DNA from: Aldrovandia affinis
Lineage: Eukaryota > Chordata > Actinopteri > Notacanthiformes > Halosauridae
Direction: 5' to 3'
NCBI GenBank assembly: GCA_029706075.1
Contig: JAINUG010000109.1
Span: forward strand, 2,741,501 to 2,805,500
DNA: 64,000 bases
The position numbers and the translations under genes were made by a program. Positions 43,701-51,699 of the stretch are shown piece after piece (position 1 is the stretch's first letter; each line of letters begins with the position of its first letter). The notes beneath the pieces were generated by a model. That model was not told the DNA's origin and ran no database searches. It saw nothing but the letters and a program-made list of their open reading frames with translations.

Positions 43701-45084
43701 TTTTTTTTGACCGTAAGACTTTCAGTGCCCTATAAATCAATGTTGTTGTCATAATTTGTAAACCTAACCCCTTTGAGGACTATGATGCTTATTCAAGAAC
43801 ATGCCATAACATTCTAGTTGATTCTAATTGATGACATCATAAAGGGTTGCTAATAACATCCTCATAGAACACTGTGAACTAGAACTCTCAGATAACTCAC
43901 TCCTCAAAGGGTTCATCCACAGTCTCCTCATGCTCTTTCTTCAGAAGCAGATGCCACTGCAGTTAACCTTTGACCTCAGCATATTTTTGAAATACACTTT
44001 TTGTTTTTGTTTTCAGAGACTGTGGACCACGGATCAAGAAAATGTGACAAGTGAGTGTGTTTCCCTGATTCCTCCCATGTTTTCATGGATTTTCGGGCTT
44101 TATCATTCATAATAATCAATCAATTATCAATTTTATTTTTATATTGCTCCACACCAAAGTGACAATTGAAATGAAGTTGTAAAATCCAAAGGTAGTTATA
44201 TACAGTTACATAAAAGCCTAGTCAAAACAAAATGTTTTCAATCAGGTTTTAAAAGAAGCCATCCTTTCAGCATTCCTGATTTTAGCTGGAAGGAAGTTCC
44301 ACAATCTGGGAGCATACCAACTATGCTGGCTCACAGAGCAGCTGACTTGCGATGTTATTTTTCACAATGTCGTAACGATAGTCTGACCCCAAGTATTGTT
44401 TTTATTCCCATAATATGTGAACTGCAATAATGTTACAGGGGTTGGCATTTTATGAATGCTCTGTTAAGATTATATAATTACACACTGTTGTTCAGTCTGT
44501 GTATATTTACTTACACTGTTTAACTTGGATGTACAAAAGATAATTCCATTCCCTTAAATTTCTCAAGGCTCAATATAAAAAAATAGAAAGTTAGTCATTT
44601 GAAATTGGCTCATGCTTTTTTATTATGGGGTGCTAATGAGTTTCTGATTGAATTTTGTCCTTTGAAGTATATTATAGCAATATTATTTGAGATATTGAAT
44701 CGTGATTCTCTTGTTATTGTGGTTCAATTGAGAAATGAAATCGCAATGAATCGTGATTAATTGAATGGTGGCGTGTATCGTGATAGAAATGGCATTGTGA
44801 GGCACCTGCCAAAACCCAACCCTAGTATCAATAATACGAATGATGATACAGACCTCCACTGTGGTAGAATGTCAAACTGTGCTGTATTTAATGGCAGAGC
44901 ACAAAAGGAAGAAGGACGAGGCAAAGACGAGACGTACTGGAAAGAGATGAACGCTGCCATGGCCTTGACAAACCTGGCCCATGGAAAGGACAGTGAATCA
45001 GGGACGACCAGCTGCATCATCCAGAAGTCTTCCCACATATCAGAAATTAAGACTGTAAAAGTGCCCCTGGTGCAGAAATATTAA
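19959..45084 (+). CDS. mkx: Mohawk homeobox transcription factor, six coding exons
   Basis: The spliced product is a TALE-class homeodomain protein; known Mohawk proteins are nuclear transcriptional repressors active in tendon and muscle-lineage development. Join: 19959-20134, 22664-22823, 28202-28355, 29963-30295, 44017-44050, 44898-45084. All borders are GT/AG and phases agree (2, 0, 1, 1, 2). Hand count gives 347 residues, close to the roughly 350 of mammalian Mohawk. Homeodomain at about 66-128, with the three-residue-loop PYP at 92-94 and WFANAR at 116-121 in the recognition helix. C-terminal blocks at about 213-232, 244-273 and 300-325 match segments described as Mohawk repressor domains. 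The start is the first in-frame ATG, has A at -3, and the MNTIVFNKLS opening is characteristic of Mohawk. Fish often carry two mkx paralogues; which one this is cannot be told here. No frameshift or stop is seen. Confidence 0.96.
21691..21766. repeat. 76-bp near-perfect palindrome
   Basis: Arms 21691-21727 and 21730-21766 pair at 35 of 37 positions; the inner 28 bp are perfect, with a two-base centre. It lies in mkx intron 1 (between the start-codon exon and the homeobox exon). It would extrude as a cruciform with almost no loop. Confidence 0.95.
21971..22063. repeat. (ATT)n microsatellite
   Basis: About 31 uninterrupted trinucleotides; low-complexity open frames on both strands here are artefacts. 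Confidence 0.97.
22358..22635. repeat. 37-bp minisatellite before the homeobox exon
   Basis: Tandem units of the form GTGTTCAGGTGTGAATCAAG + GCGGTTCTCAGGTGTGA (37 bp), with at least five fuller units and shorter variants at the 5' side. The last unit ends about 29 bp before the acceptor-flanked exon start at 22664, so the intron's branch region may lie in repeat DNA. Confidence 0.9.
22664..22823 (+). CDS. mkx: mkx exon: homeodomain helices 1 and 2
   Basis: This exon encodes the end of codon 59 to residue 112. It is preceded by a pyrimidine tract with AG at 22662-22663 and followed by GTAAGC. It carries the basic KVRHKRQ arm, helix 1, the TALE loop PYP and helix 2, ending with LVQ. The sequence is essentially identical to known vertebrate Mohawk over this block. 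The exon is unusually G/C-rich for the surroundings, and its acceptor lies about 30 bp after a minisatellite. Confidence 0.97.
24195..24412 (-). mobile_element. tRNA-derived SINE
   Basis: Plus-strand view: tail GGCATTTGGCAGATGCTCTTATCC, body ACAGCTGGATG..CAGGTTAAATATCTTGCTC, then the complement of a tRNA-like head (GGGAATCAAACCCGCAACCTT with box B GGTTTGATTCC on the minus strand). Lies in mkx intron 2. Confidence 0.85.
25097..25962. mobile_element. Non-autonomous hAT element (inner) with perfect 8-bp TSD
   Basis: Begins TAGGGCTGACCCC and ends GGGACAGCCCTA (inverted ends matching 11 of the first 13 or so). Subterminal GGTCGA / TTTGTTTT(A/G)GTCG motifs appear at both sides in opposite sense. 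It is flanked by perfect ATAAACAA duplications at 25089-25096 and 25963-25970. No transposase frame. A SINE-tail fragment lies inside at about 25545. Confidence 0.92.
25545..25600 (-). repeat. SINE tail fragment inside hAT element
   Basis: AAGCATTTAGCAGATGCTCTTATCCAGAGCGACTTACA-type sequence (here split as 25553-25589), the complement of the shared SINE 3' tail; the tRNA head is missing. Confidence 0.6.
26633..26825. mobile_element. MITE family C copy
   Basis: Contains CTTCACAAACAAAGTTTGGTGAG, GCGATTGTGAAGAAAAA and ends GGACAAATGTTGATTGAATCCAGGC. The internal 'cttcac-aaac' and 'gtgaag' segments are inverted. Related copies in this window at 29.5, 33.0, 35.3, 38.5 and 49.5 kb. Confidence 0.65.
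27448..27649. mobile_element. Foldback MITE with about 85-bp arms
   Basis: Left part from GGGCTGTTCAATTCCAGGCC to about 27533 is the inverted copy of about 27565-27649, ending GGCCTGGAATTGAATAGCCC. Both arms carry TGTCTGCAGGTATTTG and ACTACACCACCTGATTTCA. The central spacer is about 30 bp. Lies in mkx intron 2. Confidence 0.88.
28020..28175. repeat. Dispersed repeat near mkx recognition-helix exon
   Basis: GGGAACACTGGTCCTCGAGAGCCGCAGGGTGTGCTGGTTTTTGTTGT-type start and a CTCCAGGACCAGGGATGCCTACCC end, weakly inverted. It ends about 27 bp before the exon acceptor. A relative is at 50363-50560. Confidence 0.65.
28202..28355 (+). CDS. mkx: mkx exon: recognition helix
   Basis: This exon encodes residues 113-163 from VSNWFANARRRLKN onward, so the intron cuts the homeodomain exactly before helix 3 (phase 0). 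The following block, with SWALRIKLYNKYVQGNAERL, is the conserved Mohawk extension. The acceptor follows a run of T residues, and the donor is GTACAC after TCAGAAG. The T-rich tract abuts a dispersed repeat ending near 28175. Confidence 0.97.
29465..29677. mobile_element. MITE family C copy
   Basis: Shares the central CCAAACTGTCTTTGTGAAGAAAAACAA motif and the TTGAATCCAGGCC terminus with the 26.6-kb copy. Lies in mkx intron 3, 285 bp before the next exon. Confidence 0.55.
29963..30295 (+). CDS. mkx: mkx exon: repressor segments 1 and 2
   Basis: Encodes residues 164-274. Contains the proline/serine-rich linker, the KYKSSLL..RYLNDSLRHVM block (about 214-232), which in Mohawk forms an amphipathic helix tied to Sin3/HDAC-type repression, and the NHSGSFSSNE..LSPSSSE block (about 244-265). 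The acceptor is a CAGCAG tandem: using the first AG would add one alanine (SEADVEN instead of SEDVEN). The donor is GTAAGA at 30296. Codon use is strongly G/C-ending in the middle of the exon. Confidence 0.96.
30775..30890. repeat. Two-copy tandem repeat
   Basis: ACAACACAGTGGTGTAGAAT-C/ACACCCTCACACACACT is repeated twice with a period of about 50 bp. Confidence 0.8.
31746..31791. repeat. (CT)n microsatellite
   Basis: About 23 uninterrupted TC dinucleotides in the large mkx intron 4. Confidence 0.95.
32988..33167. mobile_element. MITE family C copy
   Basis: Starts GATTCAATCAACACTTGTCATTGATTTTGAC, has ATTCTTCACGAACACAGTTTGGTGAG and TTTTTGAAGAAAACAA in the centre, and ends near AAACCAGGCC. This gives both inverted termini of the family. 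Confidence 0.7.
33725..33902 (-). mobile_element. tRNA-derived SINE
   Basis: Plus view: ACATTACAGGCATTTAGCAGACGCTCTTATCC, then AGGTTAAGTACCTTGTGCAAGG, then GGAAACGAACCTGCAACC (complement of box B) and CCATAACCATTATAGTACGCTG (tRNA-like head). Confidence 0.85.
34806..34960. repeat. Tandem duplication of about 77 bp
   Basis: AGTAGGTAATTTCTGTCCAGCAAATGATAACTTT...AGCTGTATCTATCTATC is followed immediately by a second version with few changes; both end in a TATC microsatellite. Confidence 0.85.
35283..35459. mobile_element. MITE family C copy, degenerate
   Basis: Begins near GGCCTGCATTTTTCTTCACAAACACAGTGAATTCAGC and ends GGATGTTGATTGAATCCATTGG, matching the family termini with divergence. Confidence 0.5.
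36130..36340 (+). mobile_element. tRNA-derived SINE
   Basis: Head GGGCAGCTCTGAGCATGTACTGGGCTTGTAATGCC, box B AGGTTCAGTTC, body TTGAGAACTTACTTAACCTGAATTAC, and tail GGATAAGAGCATCTGCTAAATGCCTGTAAT. It is the plus-strand counterpart of the 24.2 and 33.7 kb copies. Confidence 0.85.
36378..36772. mobile_element. MITE with inverted ends
   Basis: Starts GGGTCCCACTTTACTTGAAGTGG and ends GTAATGTAAAGTGGGA; inner TACTTACA/TGTAAGTA-like and CATAGTTACATTGTACTTAC motifs are partly mirrored. No coding capacity. Resembles widespread fish MITEs with CCCACTTTA ends. Confidence 0.75.
37190..37613 (-). mobile_element. tRNA-derived SINE, family V
   Basis: Plus view: TTCAGATTTTTCCCCTTTTTTCTCCCAATTTGG tail, an internal duplicated AATTATATATATATTTTT..ACAATTTTGTTTCAGA stretch, then GCCGGAATCAAACCCCGGCTG (complement of box B) and GCGCCACCCTGGGGCCCC (head). 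Confidence 0.75.
38425..38757. mobile_element. MITE family C copy, two halves
   Basis: CTTCACCAATACGGTTTGGTGAGCGC and CACAGTTAAGGACAAATGTTGATTGTATCCAGGCC fall at either end, with ATTTTCCCTTAACTTTGACTTTGA between them, suggesting one element inserted in or joined to another. Confidence 0.5.
39240..39540 (+). repeat. Common fish retroelement-like 3' segment
   Basis: TCTGGTTCATCCAAAGGTTTCTCCC, GTTCTTGCCACTGTCATCTAAGGC and GTGCTCTGTGACAATGTATTTTATTTGATTC resemble an abundant fish repeat with a non-LTR-type 3' end. Family named only loosely. Confidence 0.5.
39848..40090 (+). mobile_element. tRNA-derived SINE, family V, 3'-truncated
   Basis: Head GTAGCCAGTAAAGGCACTTG, box B CTGGTTTCGAGCCC, GGGAGTCCCGTTTGGCAGTGGCGA and the GGGGGAGGGGGGAGGGAAGC block. 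It aligns with the 37.2-kb copy in reverse. Confidence 0.7.
40279..40482 (+). pseudogene. Harbinger transposase N-terminal fragment
   Basis: 67 codons: an acidic segment with DALELVEEEEVLNLLLL, then RRRWSVWSLKKSGKEQGEYLLVRQMREL, matching the RRRxWV.P....R...GE...L..ELR pattern at the N-terminus of HARBI1-like transposases. The frame ends before the nuclease domain. Confidence 0.65.
40625..40835 (-). pseudogene. MADF/Myb-like DNA-binding protein fragment of Harbinger
   Basis: The minus strand, with frame changes, reads YPLIYNSSRSD, then DAIKR and GEIARNLEANKLQCRYKWNQLRDR. This is the MADF pattern (P-x-L/I-Y...S..D..D....W..IA..L......C..+W..LRDR). GTAAGA follows directly and could be an intron donor, as such genes are spliced. 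Confidence 0.55.
41036..41170. repeat. Dispersed repeat, copy 1
   Basis: AGAACATGCCAGTTGATTCCAATTGATGA...ACTAGAACTCTCAAAAAGCCCACTCCTCCAAAGGGTTAG is matched at 43795-43925. Confidence 0.75.
42840..43035 (+). mobile_element. Retroelement 3' tail (LINE-like)
   Basis: TTTATTGGGGACAGGTGTTGGAAATTAGCC...CTGATGCTTGTTTTGTAACATC..AATGC, ending in AATAAATAAA-type repeats. An inverted copy is at 60340-60450. Confidence 0.65.
43795..43925. repeat. Dispersed repeat, copy 2
   Basis: AGAACATGCCATAACATTCTAGTTGATTCTAATTGATGA...CTCACTCCTCAAAGGGTTC, same orientation as 41036-41170; about 90 bp before the mkx micro-exon. Confidence 0.75.
44017..44050 (+). CDS. mkx: mkx micro-exon (34 bp)
   Basis: Preceded by a long T/TG-rich pyrimidine tract and CAG at 44014-44016, and followed by GTGAGT. 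It reads E-TVDHGSRKCD-K once joined, aligning without gaps with the short linker in mammalian Mohawk between the second and third repressor segments. At 34 bp it is small for a vertebrate exon, but both borders and both phases (1 in, 2 out) fit the neighbouring exons. Confidence 0.88.
44345..44825. mobile_element. Second copy of outer hAT family, next to mkx last exon
   Basis: AAGTATTGTTT..ATATGTGAACTGC, GTTACAGGGGTTGGCATTTTATG, CTGTTAAGATTATATAATTACACACTGTTGTTCAG and CTTTGAAGTATATTATAGCAATATTATTTGAG align with 24.95-26.4 kb. It ends AAACCCAACCCTA. The left end is truncated. Confidence 0.8.
44898..45084 (+). CDS. mkx: mkx last coding exon: repressor segment 3 and C-terminus
   Basis: Encodes residues 287-347 and the TAA stop at 45082-45084. 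It includes the DETYWKEMNAAMALTNLA block and the conserved SCIIQKSSHI..VKTVKVPLVQ tail. The acceptor is GGCAG at 44893-44897; it gives a gap-free match to mammalian Mohawk. An AG at 44866-44867 (in GGTAG) would also keep the frame and insert about ten residues, but fits the family less well. A hAT-type repeat ends 72 bp before the exon. Confidence 0.94.
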
Positions 45085-45307
45085 CTCATATCTCTGCACT
45101 ATACACACCATTCCTTTGGAGCTCTAAGCATCTTAATATTTTTATGGGGTTTACTGAGGTTTTTTTTGGGGGGGTGGGTGGGTTTGGGCAAAATGTTGTT
45201 TTTTTCCTTTTTCTTTGACTCTTTTTTTACACAATACATTGAGCAGCCATTGTTTTTTATAATACTTGTCTTAATGTTAATTTCAGTATGTTCATTTTAG
45301 CATTCTG

Positions 45308-45313
45308 AATAAA
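45308..45313 (+). terminator. mkx polyadenylation signal
   Basis: AATAAA lies 224 bp after the mkx stop codon, in an A/T-rich stretch. This would give a short 3' UTR. Other AATAAA copies further on (for example near 48549) could serve longer transcripts. Confidence 0.55.
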
Positions 45314-45319
45314 GACACT

Positions 45320-48300
45320 TTTTTTATAATGTTAATTTATTTGATAAATCAGACTTTTTTCTAATCTGAAATTTGTATTTTACTTTACCAATGTGCCTTT
45401 TCACACAAACGGTACTGTCCATGGTTGAGAAACAATTACAAAACAGTAAAACAAATTTTCAATTGTTTTCATGACTTACTTTTTTTAATGTACTGACTGT
45501 TAAAACACTTTGAAAGATTGTCTTGAAGCTCAAATTCCTAACACAAAAGCCCAAGCAATTCAAGCAATTTGACTTCAAGCAAAGTCTAAGGAATTTATTG
45601 AAGAAGTTATATTTTCATTACATACCCAACATTATTTATCTAATTCAATTTGGAAAAAAATGTAAAACAATTTTATGTGAGTTACAACAAAAAATAGAAC
45701 TACCTTAAAATTGTTTTTGAAAGGCAAAAACCTCTTCATGGACAAATTGAACGTAGCACATGGTACCTCCACTGTAATTTATCCTCGACAGTGTTAGCGA
45801 TTTTACAAACATGCGTTTATTCTCGAACTGTGTGACGTATTGCCCTACCTTGTTATTGGCCCATTGGGGTAATTATCTTATTATTTTTCGGTTATTATAT
45901 GTGTTTTGGTACAAGCGTATCCTTTTGGCATGTTTAATGCTGTGGCCAAGCCGCTTTGCTGGAAGATTGAATCTTGAACTCTAAATACGCCAACATAGTT
46001 GTTATTACTGAGTATCAGGACTTGGTATTGGCCCCATATTTTCCTCGCCGGTTTTCATTGGGTGTTTTTGTTGGCCAGGCAGCATGGAAAAGAGCTGCTT
46101 GAGCGCCCCCGCTGGCACAGCATTGGTGAAAAAGCTGTCACGTGCGTCCATTGCGCGTTGCTTGGAAACATGGATAGCTCATAAAGAGGGCGGCGGTCAC
46201 AATATAGTTTCCATTTTCAAGCAGGGAGCGTATTTGGGCATAAAGGATCGTGAGCTGGCTGGCTGTGGGGTGGGGGGGACTTGGGACTTTTACTTTGTTC
46301 TGTTCCATCACAAAGTGTAACTCTTGGTTGCACCCAAATAATGGGTTCTTTGCGCTGGGGTCATAATGAAGTATCAACGAGACTGGCCACAACCCTGACT
46401 GATCAGCTGTCTATATGCTTGAGGAATTCCCTCTGCCGAAGGTGTTTTGGTCATCACTGCAGCCAGCTCCATGCCAGTACAAACTGCAGCTGACCTGTTT
46501 GGCTGAGAGGTACTGATCTGATGCATTTTCCTTGGAAAGGGATGTCACCACCAATAAAGACAACACAGAATTCAGTCCAGCTGCCAAGCAGCTTATAGAA
46601 TGTCAGCAAATGTTGTCTATCAAATAGCATTTTTCATTCATTCCTGGCAACACCCAATTCATTTGTGTAAGCAATTTAAAAAAGTTAAATTTTCTGAAAT
46701 ACAATGCATAGGGATACGATCCTAGCCTACTCCAGAATGGAGGTGAATGGAAATGTTTTGAAGGAAAAGACTGATAGTAGCAATTCAAATTGAAATACCA
46801 TATTCAGAAAGTAGAACAGTGGGATAATATATATTTATTTATTCAATTTAGCATTTGGTTTGTAAGCTTGTGTTTAAATGTTTTGGAGCCCTGTTTAGAT
46901 TTTGCATTGAGTTTTGAGCTTTTTCATGATCTTTAAATAAGTGTCTAACAATTGTGTTTTGTCTGTCTCTTGTGAGTTTTTTCCTGCATTTAAAATGTAA
47001 GAGAGAGTTTGGTGTTACTAAAATGTGCACCTGCAAGAGAAGGATGTCCTGAAATGAACCCCAGCCAAACATTCGTCCCCGCGTAGAGTCCCGGGTCCCG
47101 ATTTGGCAAGGCTCCTGTTTTGTCTGGCCCTCCATGGTGACGGTAAACGTTGCACCATTGTGCCCCGGCTGCAAAATAATGACCCTGATAATGTAAGCCA
47201 TAACTGTAAATACAGAGATGAAAATACAGAAGCATACAGAAAATATGTGTTCACGCACGCACACAATCCCAGCTAAAAAAAGAATACAATCAATGGCCAG
47301 CTTTGTTGTACTTGATATTTTCATCCTTGCCTCCGATTGGTGGAATTTGCAATTGTGTGTCCCCTAGCAAAGTTATTATCTTTTTTTTTCCTTTGGGGGG
47401 GTGTCGAAAAGCTGACAATTTGTTTTGGTAAACAGTCGATGCATTTTCATTTTTCATGTGGTAATGAGGTCAACTTAAACGACAACAAAGGGTTTGTTTT
47501 CATTATCAGTGTTTTACACTCATGAGTCAGTGTGGCCTTTGCACATGTTTCTGTTCAGAGCAAGGTACTTGCCACGCAGGAAAAAGAGACATTTTTACCA
47601 GTCTGTTTGATCTTCTCAGACTCTACTATTATTTGGTCAGTGGTTTAAGGTCATTTCTGTGTTGCTGTTTACAAGAAGCTGGAGAGACATTTACATGTTT
47701 GACCTCTGAAGTCATGTGTGTTAGTATTATCTCTCTGTGGTCAGCCAGTGCATTTTCAAGGGTTTATATTTTCAGCAGTGTGTCCTTTTTGCGTTGAAAG
47801 TTTTACTGATGGTCATGTCATCATCATGTTAATCACTGTTCTTTTTTTACTCGAGAATCTATCCACATTCTTAACACATTGTGTAAATATTGCATCATTA
47901 TAGTTCTAATAAATGCCAAGAGAAAGTCGAATATGACTACTGTATATGAACCACAGTAGTTGGATTTTCTGTTTTGTTTGTGCATCCCTCGAAGATAGGA
48001 TCTTGTATGTCAGAAGTGAACACTTATGTTCTGTCTTTGGCGGGCAAGGTCCACAGCGCTTGAATTGTGAAATAGCTCTTGTACATGTGAAGAGAAGCTG
48101 CATATTTTTACTCTCCTTTTTGCCTTAATGGGAAAATGTGGATATGCGTAAAACAATGTGCTTTCAAACGTTCCATTTTAGAGCAGTGAAAAGGAATTAT
48201 TTTGTGTATAATCCACATTGACTGTCCTGAACCTGGGCTGTTTTCTCACATATATGTGCCTTTCCATATGTCATAATACAGCTGATCCACTTTTTAATAC

Positions 48301-48900
48301 AGTGATATACATGGGAGGGTATGGTTCTAATATCCGTGTCTAAAGTGCCTTGTGCTTCTCACAGAATTCAATTATGACATAGGTATTACAACAAGAACCA
48401 ATAACCAGGTATTACCTACAAACTCTGCCCAGCAGTGCAGACAGACATTTTTACAGAGACAATGGATTGGTACTGTATTCTACGTAAATTTATTTTGGAC
48501 TATAATGAAGAATTGAAAGGAACTACTTTGTTCATACGTTTTTTTTAATCAATAAATTATTAAGGAGTTTAAAACTGGTGATTCTTTTATTTTATTTTTG
48601 TTAAATTATATGAATTTAAATGTTGTTAGAGACTGGATATTTGTCCTATGACCAAAAGCTTACTTTCACATTATAATGTGGGAATTGCTGTGTAAACCCT
48701 TTAAAAGAGAACTATGGTGTCTTTTTTTAGCAGAGCAGTGAATAAATGTTTTTACAAAAGCAACTGACTTGTGTCATTTAATTAGGCATTGTTTTCATTT
48801 ATTTATTTTTACATATAATTATGAAACACCTGGTGTTTTCATTTATTTTAAAATATTTAAATTAAACCACACAAACCACTGCCAATAAACCATTATTTTA
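45320..48900. other. Downstream of mkx, no gene recognised
   Basis: A/T-rich with no convincing exon. 47000-47330 is G/C-richer, non-repetitive and lacks a usable frame; it is a candidate for conserved noncoding DNA only because it looks unlike the surrounding repeats. Confidence 0.4.
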
Positions 48901-48909
48901 AATTAAATG

Positions 48910-49140
48910 TTTCTTGACGCATTTAGCCTGAACTCTAGCCTACACATTTAGCCCAAGGCCAACACATTTAGTCTGAGCTTGATGCATTTAGCCAGAACCC
49001 TAGGCATTTAGCCAAGCCCAATGCATTTAACCAAGCCCGAAGCATTTAGTCAGAATGCGACACATTCAGTCTGAGCATGATGCATTTAGCCCGAACCCTA
49101 CGCATTTAGCCAATTTAGTCTGAACCTGACCTGAGCCGGA
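48910..49140. repeat. About 20-bp minisatellite (GCATTTAGCC..AACCC)
   Basis: GCATTTAGCC or a variant (ACATTTAGTC, GCATTTAACC) recurs about ten times, separated by GAACCCTA/AGCCCGA-like spacers. Confidence 0.88.
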
Positions 49141-49498
49141 ATTATACTGTTTTGAGTTTATATGCAATCCGAACCTGTAATGTATATTAAAAAGCGTATT
49201 TATTTAATATAGACTGTATTATTTGGCACTTTAAAACGTTTGACAAAACAACATTAGACCAGTAGGCCACTAAGTGGCCAGTGAGTGGACTGTATGGAGT
49301 TGGCAATGCGTGACGTTTGCCAGCAGATGGCTCTATTGAGTAACTAATGATACATGTTTTGGTCAGGTAGCAGGCCTCTAATCCCCACACTAGAACAGTG
49401 CCTTAACATGATGCAGACCATGGGGCTCATCCACACACTAGAACAGTGCTTTAACAGGATGAGCCTCTTACCCACCCATTTCTATACTTTCTAACATT

Positions 49499-49870
49499 GG
49501 CCTGTATTCAATCAACATTTTTCCTTAACTTTGTCTCACAATTACATTTACATTGACATTTTAGGCATTTAACAGATGCCCTTATCCAGTCCAACTTACA
49601 CAGTGTACATTTATTTGCATACAATCCATTAATACAGCTGGATATTTTACTGAAGCAATCCAGGTTAAGTACCTTGCTCAGGGGTACAATGGCAGTGCTC
49701 CACCTGCGAATATAACCAGCAACCTTTGACTTAAAAGTCCAGTTCCATAAGCATTGCACTACACTGCAATTAAATGCAAACTTTTTTTTCCCTTCAGAAA
49801 CTGAATTTGCAAAGCTCACCAAAATGAAGTTGCCAAACTGAATAAAAAATAAATGTTATGGACAACTGTC
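49499..49870. mobile_element. MITE family C copy split by a SINE
   Basis: GGCCTGTATTCAATCAACATTTTTCCTTAACTTTGTCTCAC is the family end (inverse of the 26.6-kb terminus). After a SINE the element resumes with CTTCAGAAACTGAATTTGCAAAGCTCACC and TGAAGTTGCCAAACTG. Confidence 0.7.
49541..49768 (-). mobile_element. tRNA-derived SINE inside a MITE
   Basis: Plus view: ACATTTTAGGCATTTAACAGATGCCCTTATCC, GGTTAAGTACCTTGCTCAGGG, ATAACCAGCAACC and CCATAAGCATTGCACTACACTG. CAATTA-like sequence stands at both sides (about 49539 and 49769) as a possible target duplication. Confidence 0.8.
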
Positions 49871-50362
49871 GACTTTGGCCATTACCCTGACATGTTGATG
49901 CATGGCTGAAATAAATCCCAGTGGACATACAGGTAGTGAACAAACAAATGGAACTTGAAACAGTTGGTCGAAACGCATACTCCAGGGCCATGACGTCGAC
50001 GCATAAAGTGCATGGCAAAACAGGTGAGCGAATGAAGATCAGTTAATCTGAGGTGATAGCAGCCAGTTTCCTTCAAAAACAGTCAGTGGTGGGGCCCAAG
50101 TGCTTTTACATTGGTGTTGCCATTTGTTTGTTCACTTCCAGGATATCTAATATGGTTCACTTGTGCAGTATATGTGAGTCCCACATTGTTACAGAAGTGT
50201 CATTTTACAGTTCCAAGCTCTGCCTCTTCAGCCAAACGGTAGATCCAGATCCAGAAAATGCTACTTCTGTCAAGCTTGGTTATCAACAAAGTTAGACAGC
50301 AATTCAAAACTGTCATATCATTGAATACATAGAAAAGACCTCATACCTTATTTACTGTAGAG

Positions 50363-50560
50363 CAGTGGCGTTTACTCTTGCCGTTGGAGAGCCGCAGGGT
50401 GTGCAGGTTTTTGTTGTTATTCAACACTTAATTGATCAATTAAAGCAGCTGATTACACAGTTAACTCATACCTCATCTGGTTTCTTGGTTCTGAACTCGT
50501 TGCTGATTTTAAGGTTGAAACCAAAACCAGTGGGCCCTGCGACTCACCAGTGGGAGGTGA
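50363..50560. repeat. Dispersed repeat related to 28.0 kb
   Basis: GGAGAGCCGCAGGGTGTGCAGGTTTTTGTTGT and ATTGATCAATTAAAGCAGCTGATTACAC recall the 28020-28175 copy. Confidence 0.6.
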
Positions 50561-51280
50561 TGCGGTAACTGAAGGTACTATATACAGTATTGTACACATG
50601 AAAGACCAAAGATTGAATTAGCATTATGACTTTCATGTCCGTATTTGTTTATTTATTTTTCTCCACGTTTTTCCCTGGTTTGGAGGCCTCTTTTCCTGAC
50701 AGGTTAAGAAACATTTTATTAAGGCGATGTCATTTATAATTTGTTTGGCCTGTGCTGATTTACACCCCTCAAACAGACAAGGTGAGCAATACTTTCCATT
50801 GATTCTATTGAATTTCCATGATGTGCGGTTGGTCTCTTTCTCCCCCACCCCACAAAATCTTCCTTTTGATGACAGATCTGGAAAGCATCGAGAAATGTGT
50901 GTTTGCTCACTCGCCTGTGGAGGATAAGCCGGTTAATAGCCTGATACGCACCAGAACAAGTCTGTTTCCACCCTGGACCTTGGAGAAACAATAAAAATAA
51001 AATATGGAATAATGATTGGATGAAGGATATTCTGAAAATGATCTGAAGATGTATTGCAGTCTGATAGGGAAATAGTTAGCCTTCCAACACAGCACTGAAA
51101 CACTCCCATATCTTCTATCACATTTACTATATAGCTCATATTTATAGTCTGCATATGTCATTAAGGACATTCATTTTTCAATTGGTTAGCCCTGCTGTTA
51201 AAGAAAAGGCAGAGTTTGTAATCAGATCTTTACAGTGAAATTAAGTAGTTTCTTTAGTCCAGAAAACCAGTGAATTGTGT

Positions 51281-51500
51281 GAATCCACACACACATACAT
51301 ACACACACATACACATGCAAGTATACACACACATACGCGCACACACACATTTACAGACTCATGGATACACACACACACACATTCACCCACACACACATGT
51401 ACACACACACACACATACATACACCAGAGACACACACACACACACACATACAAACACAGAGAGAGACATGCACACACACACACACACACACACACAGATT
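51281..51500. repeat. (CA)n-rich tract
   Basis: Imperfect CA/CACATA repeats over about 220 bp. Histidine/threonine or valine/cysteine frames across it are artefacts. Confidence 0.95.
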
Positions 51501-51699
51501 GTACCCAAACCACAATATTCCTATGAAAAAATCTAGAATATAAAATGTGACTTAAAAAAAGAAAGAAATGTGGCCTATAGGGATTTGTTCCACTACAAAT
51601 ACAATTAGCCAGCCTCAGTTTACAGCTAAACCCAATTTCATTTACAGACACCAGTCAGGGTAGAAAGGCTAAAATAAACAAGGGGGAAGTGAAAGTCAA

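Larger units (their letters stand above)
30296..44016. other. mkx intron 4 (13.7 kb), mostly repeats
   Basis: The largest mkx intron. Apart from the listed elements, 31.0-32.9 and 37.6-38.4 kb show no recognisable repeat or exon. The stretch at 38180-38350 is G/C-richer with several CpGs but has no conserved frame that I recognise. Confidence 0.7.

Noticed and set aside
46848-47324. 158-codon minus-strand open frame with a hydrophobic part
   Set aside because: No recognised domain and no exon context; kept only as a possible noncoding conserved stretch.
48910-49140. CRISPR-like array
   Set aside because: Short GCATTTAGCC repeats with spacers of variable, similar sequence are a minisatellite in a vertebrate genome.
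51241-51651. Open frames of His/Thr and Val/Cys repeats
   Set aside because: They follow the CA/GT repeat on both strands.
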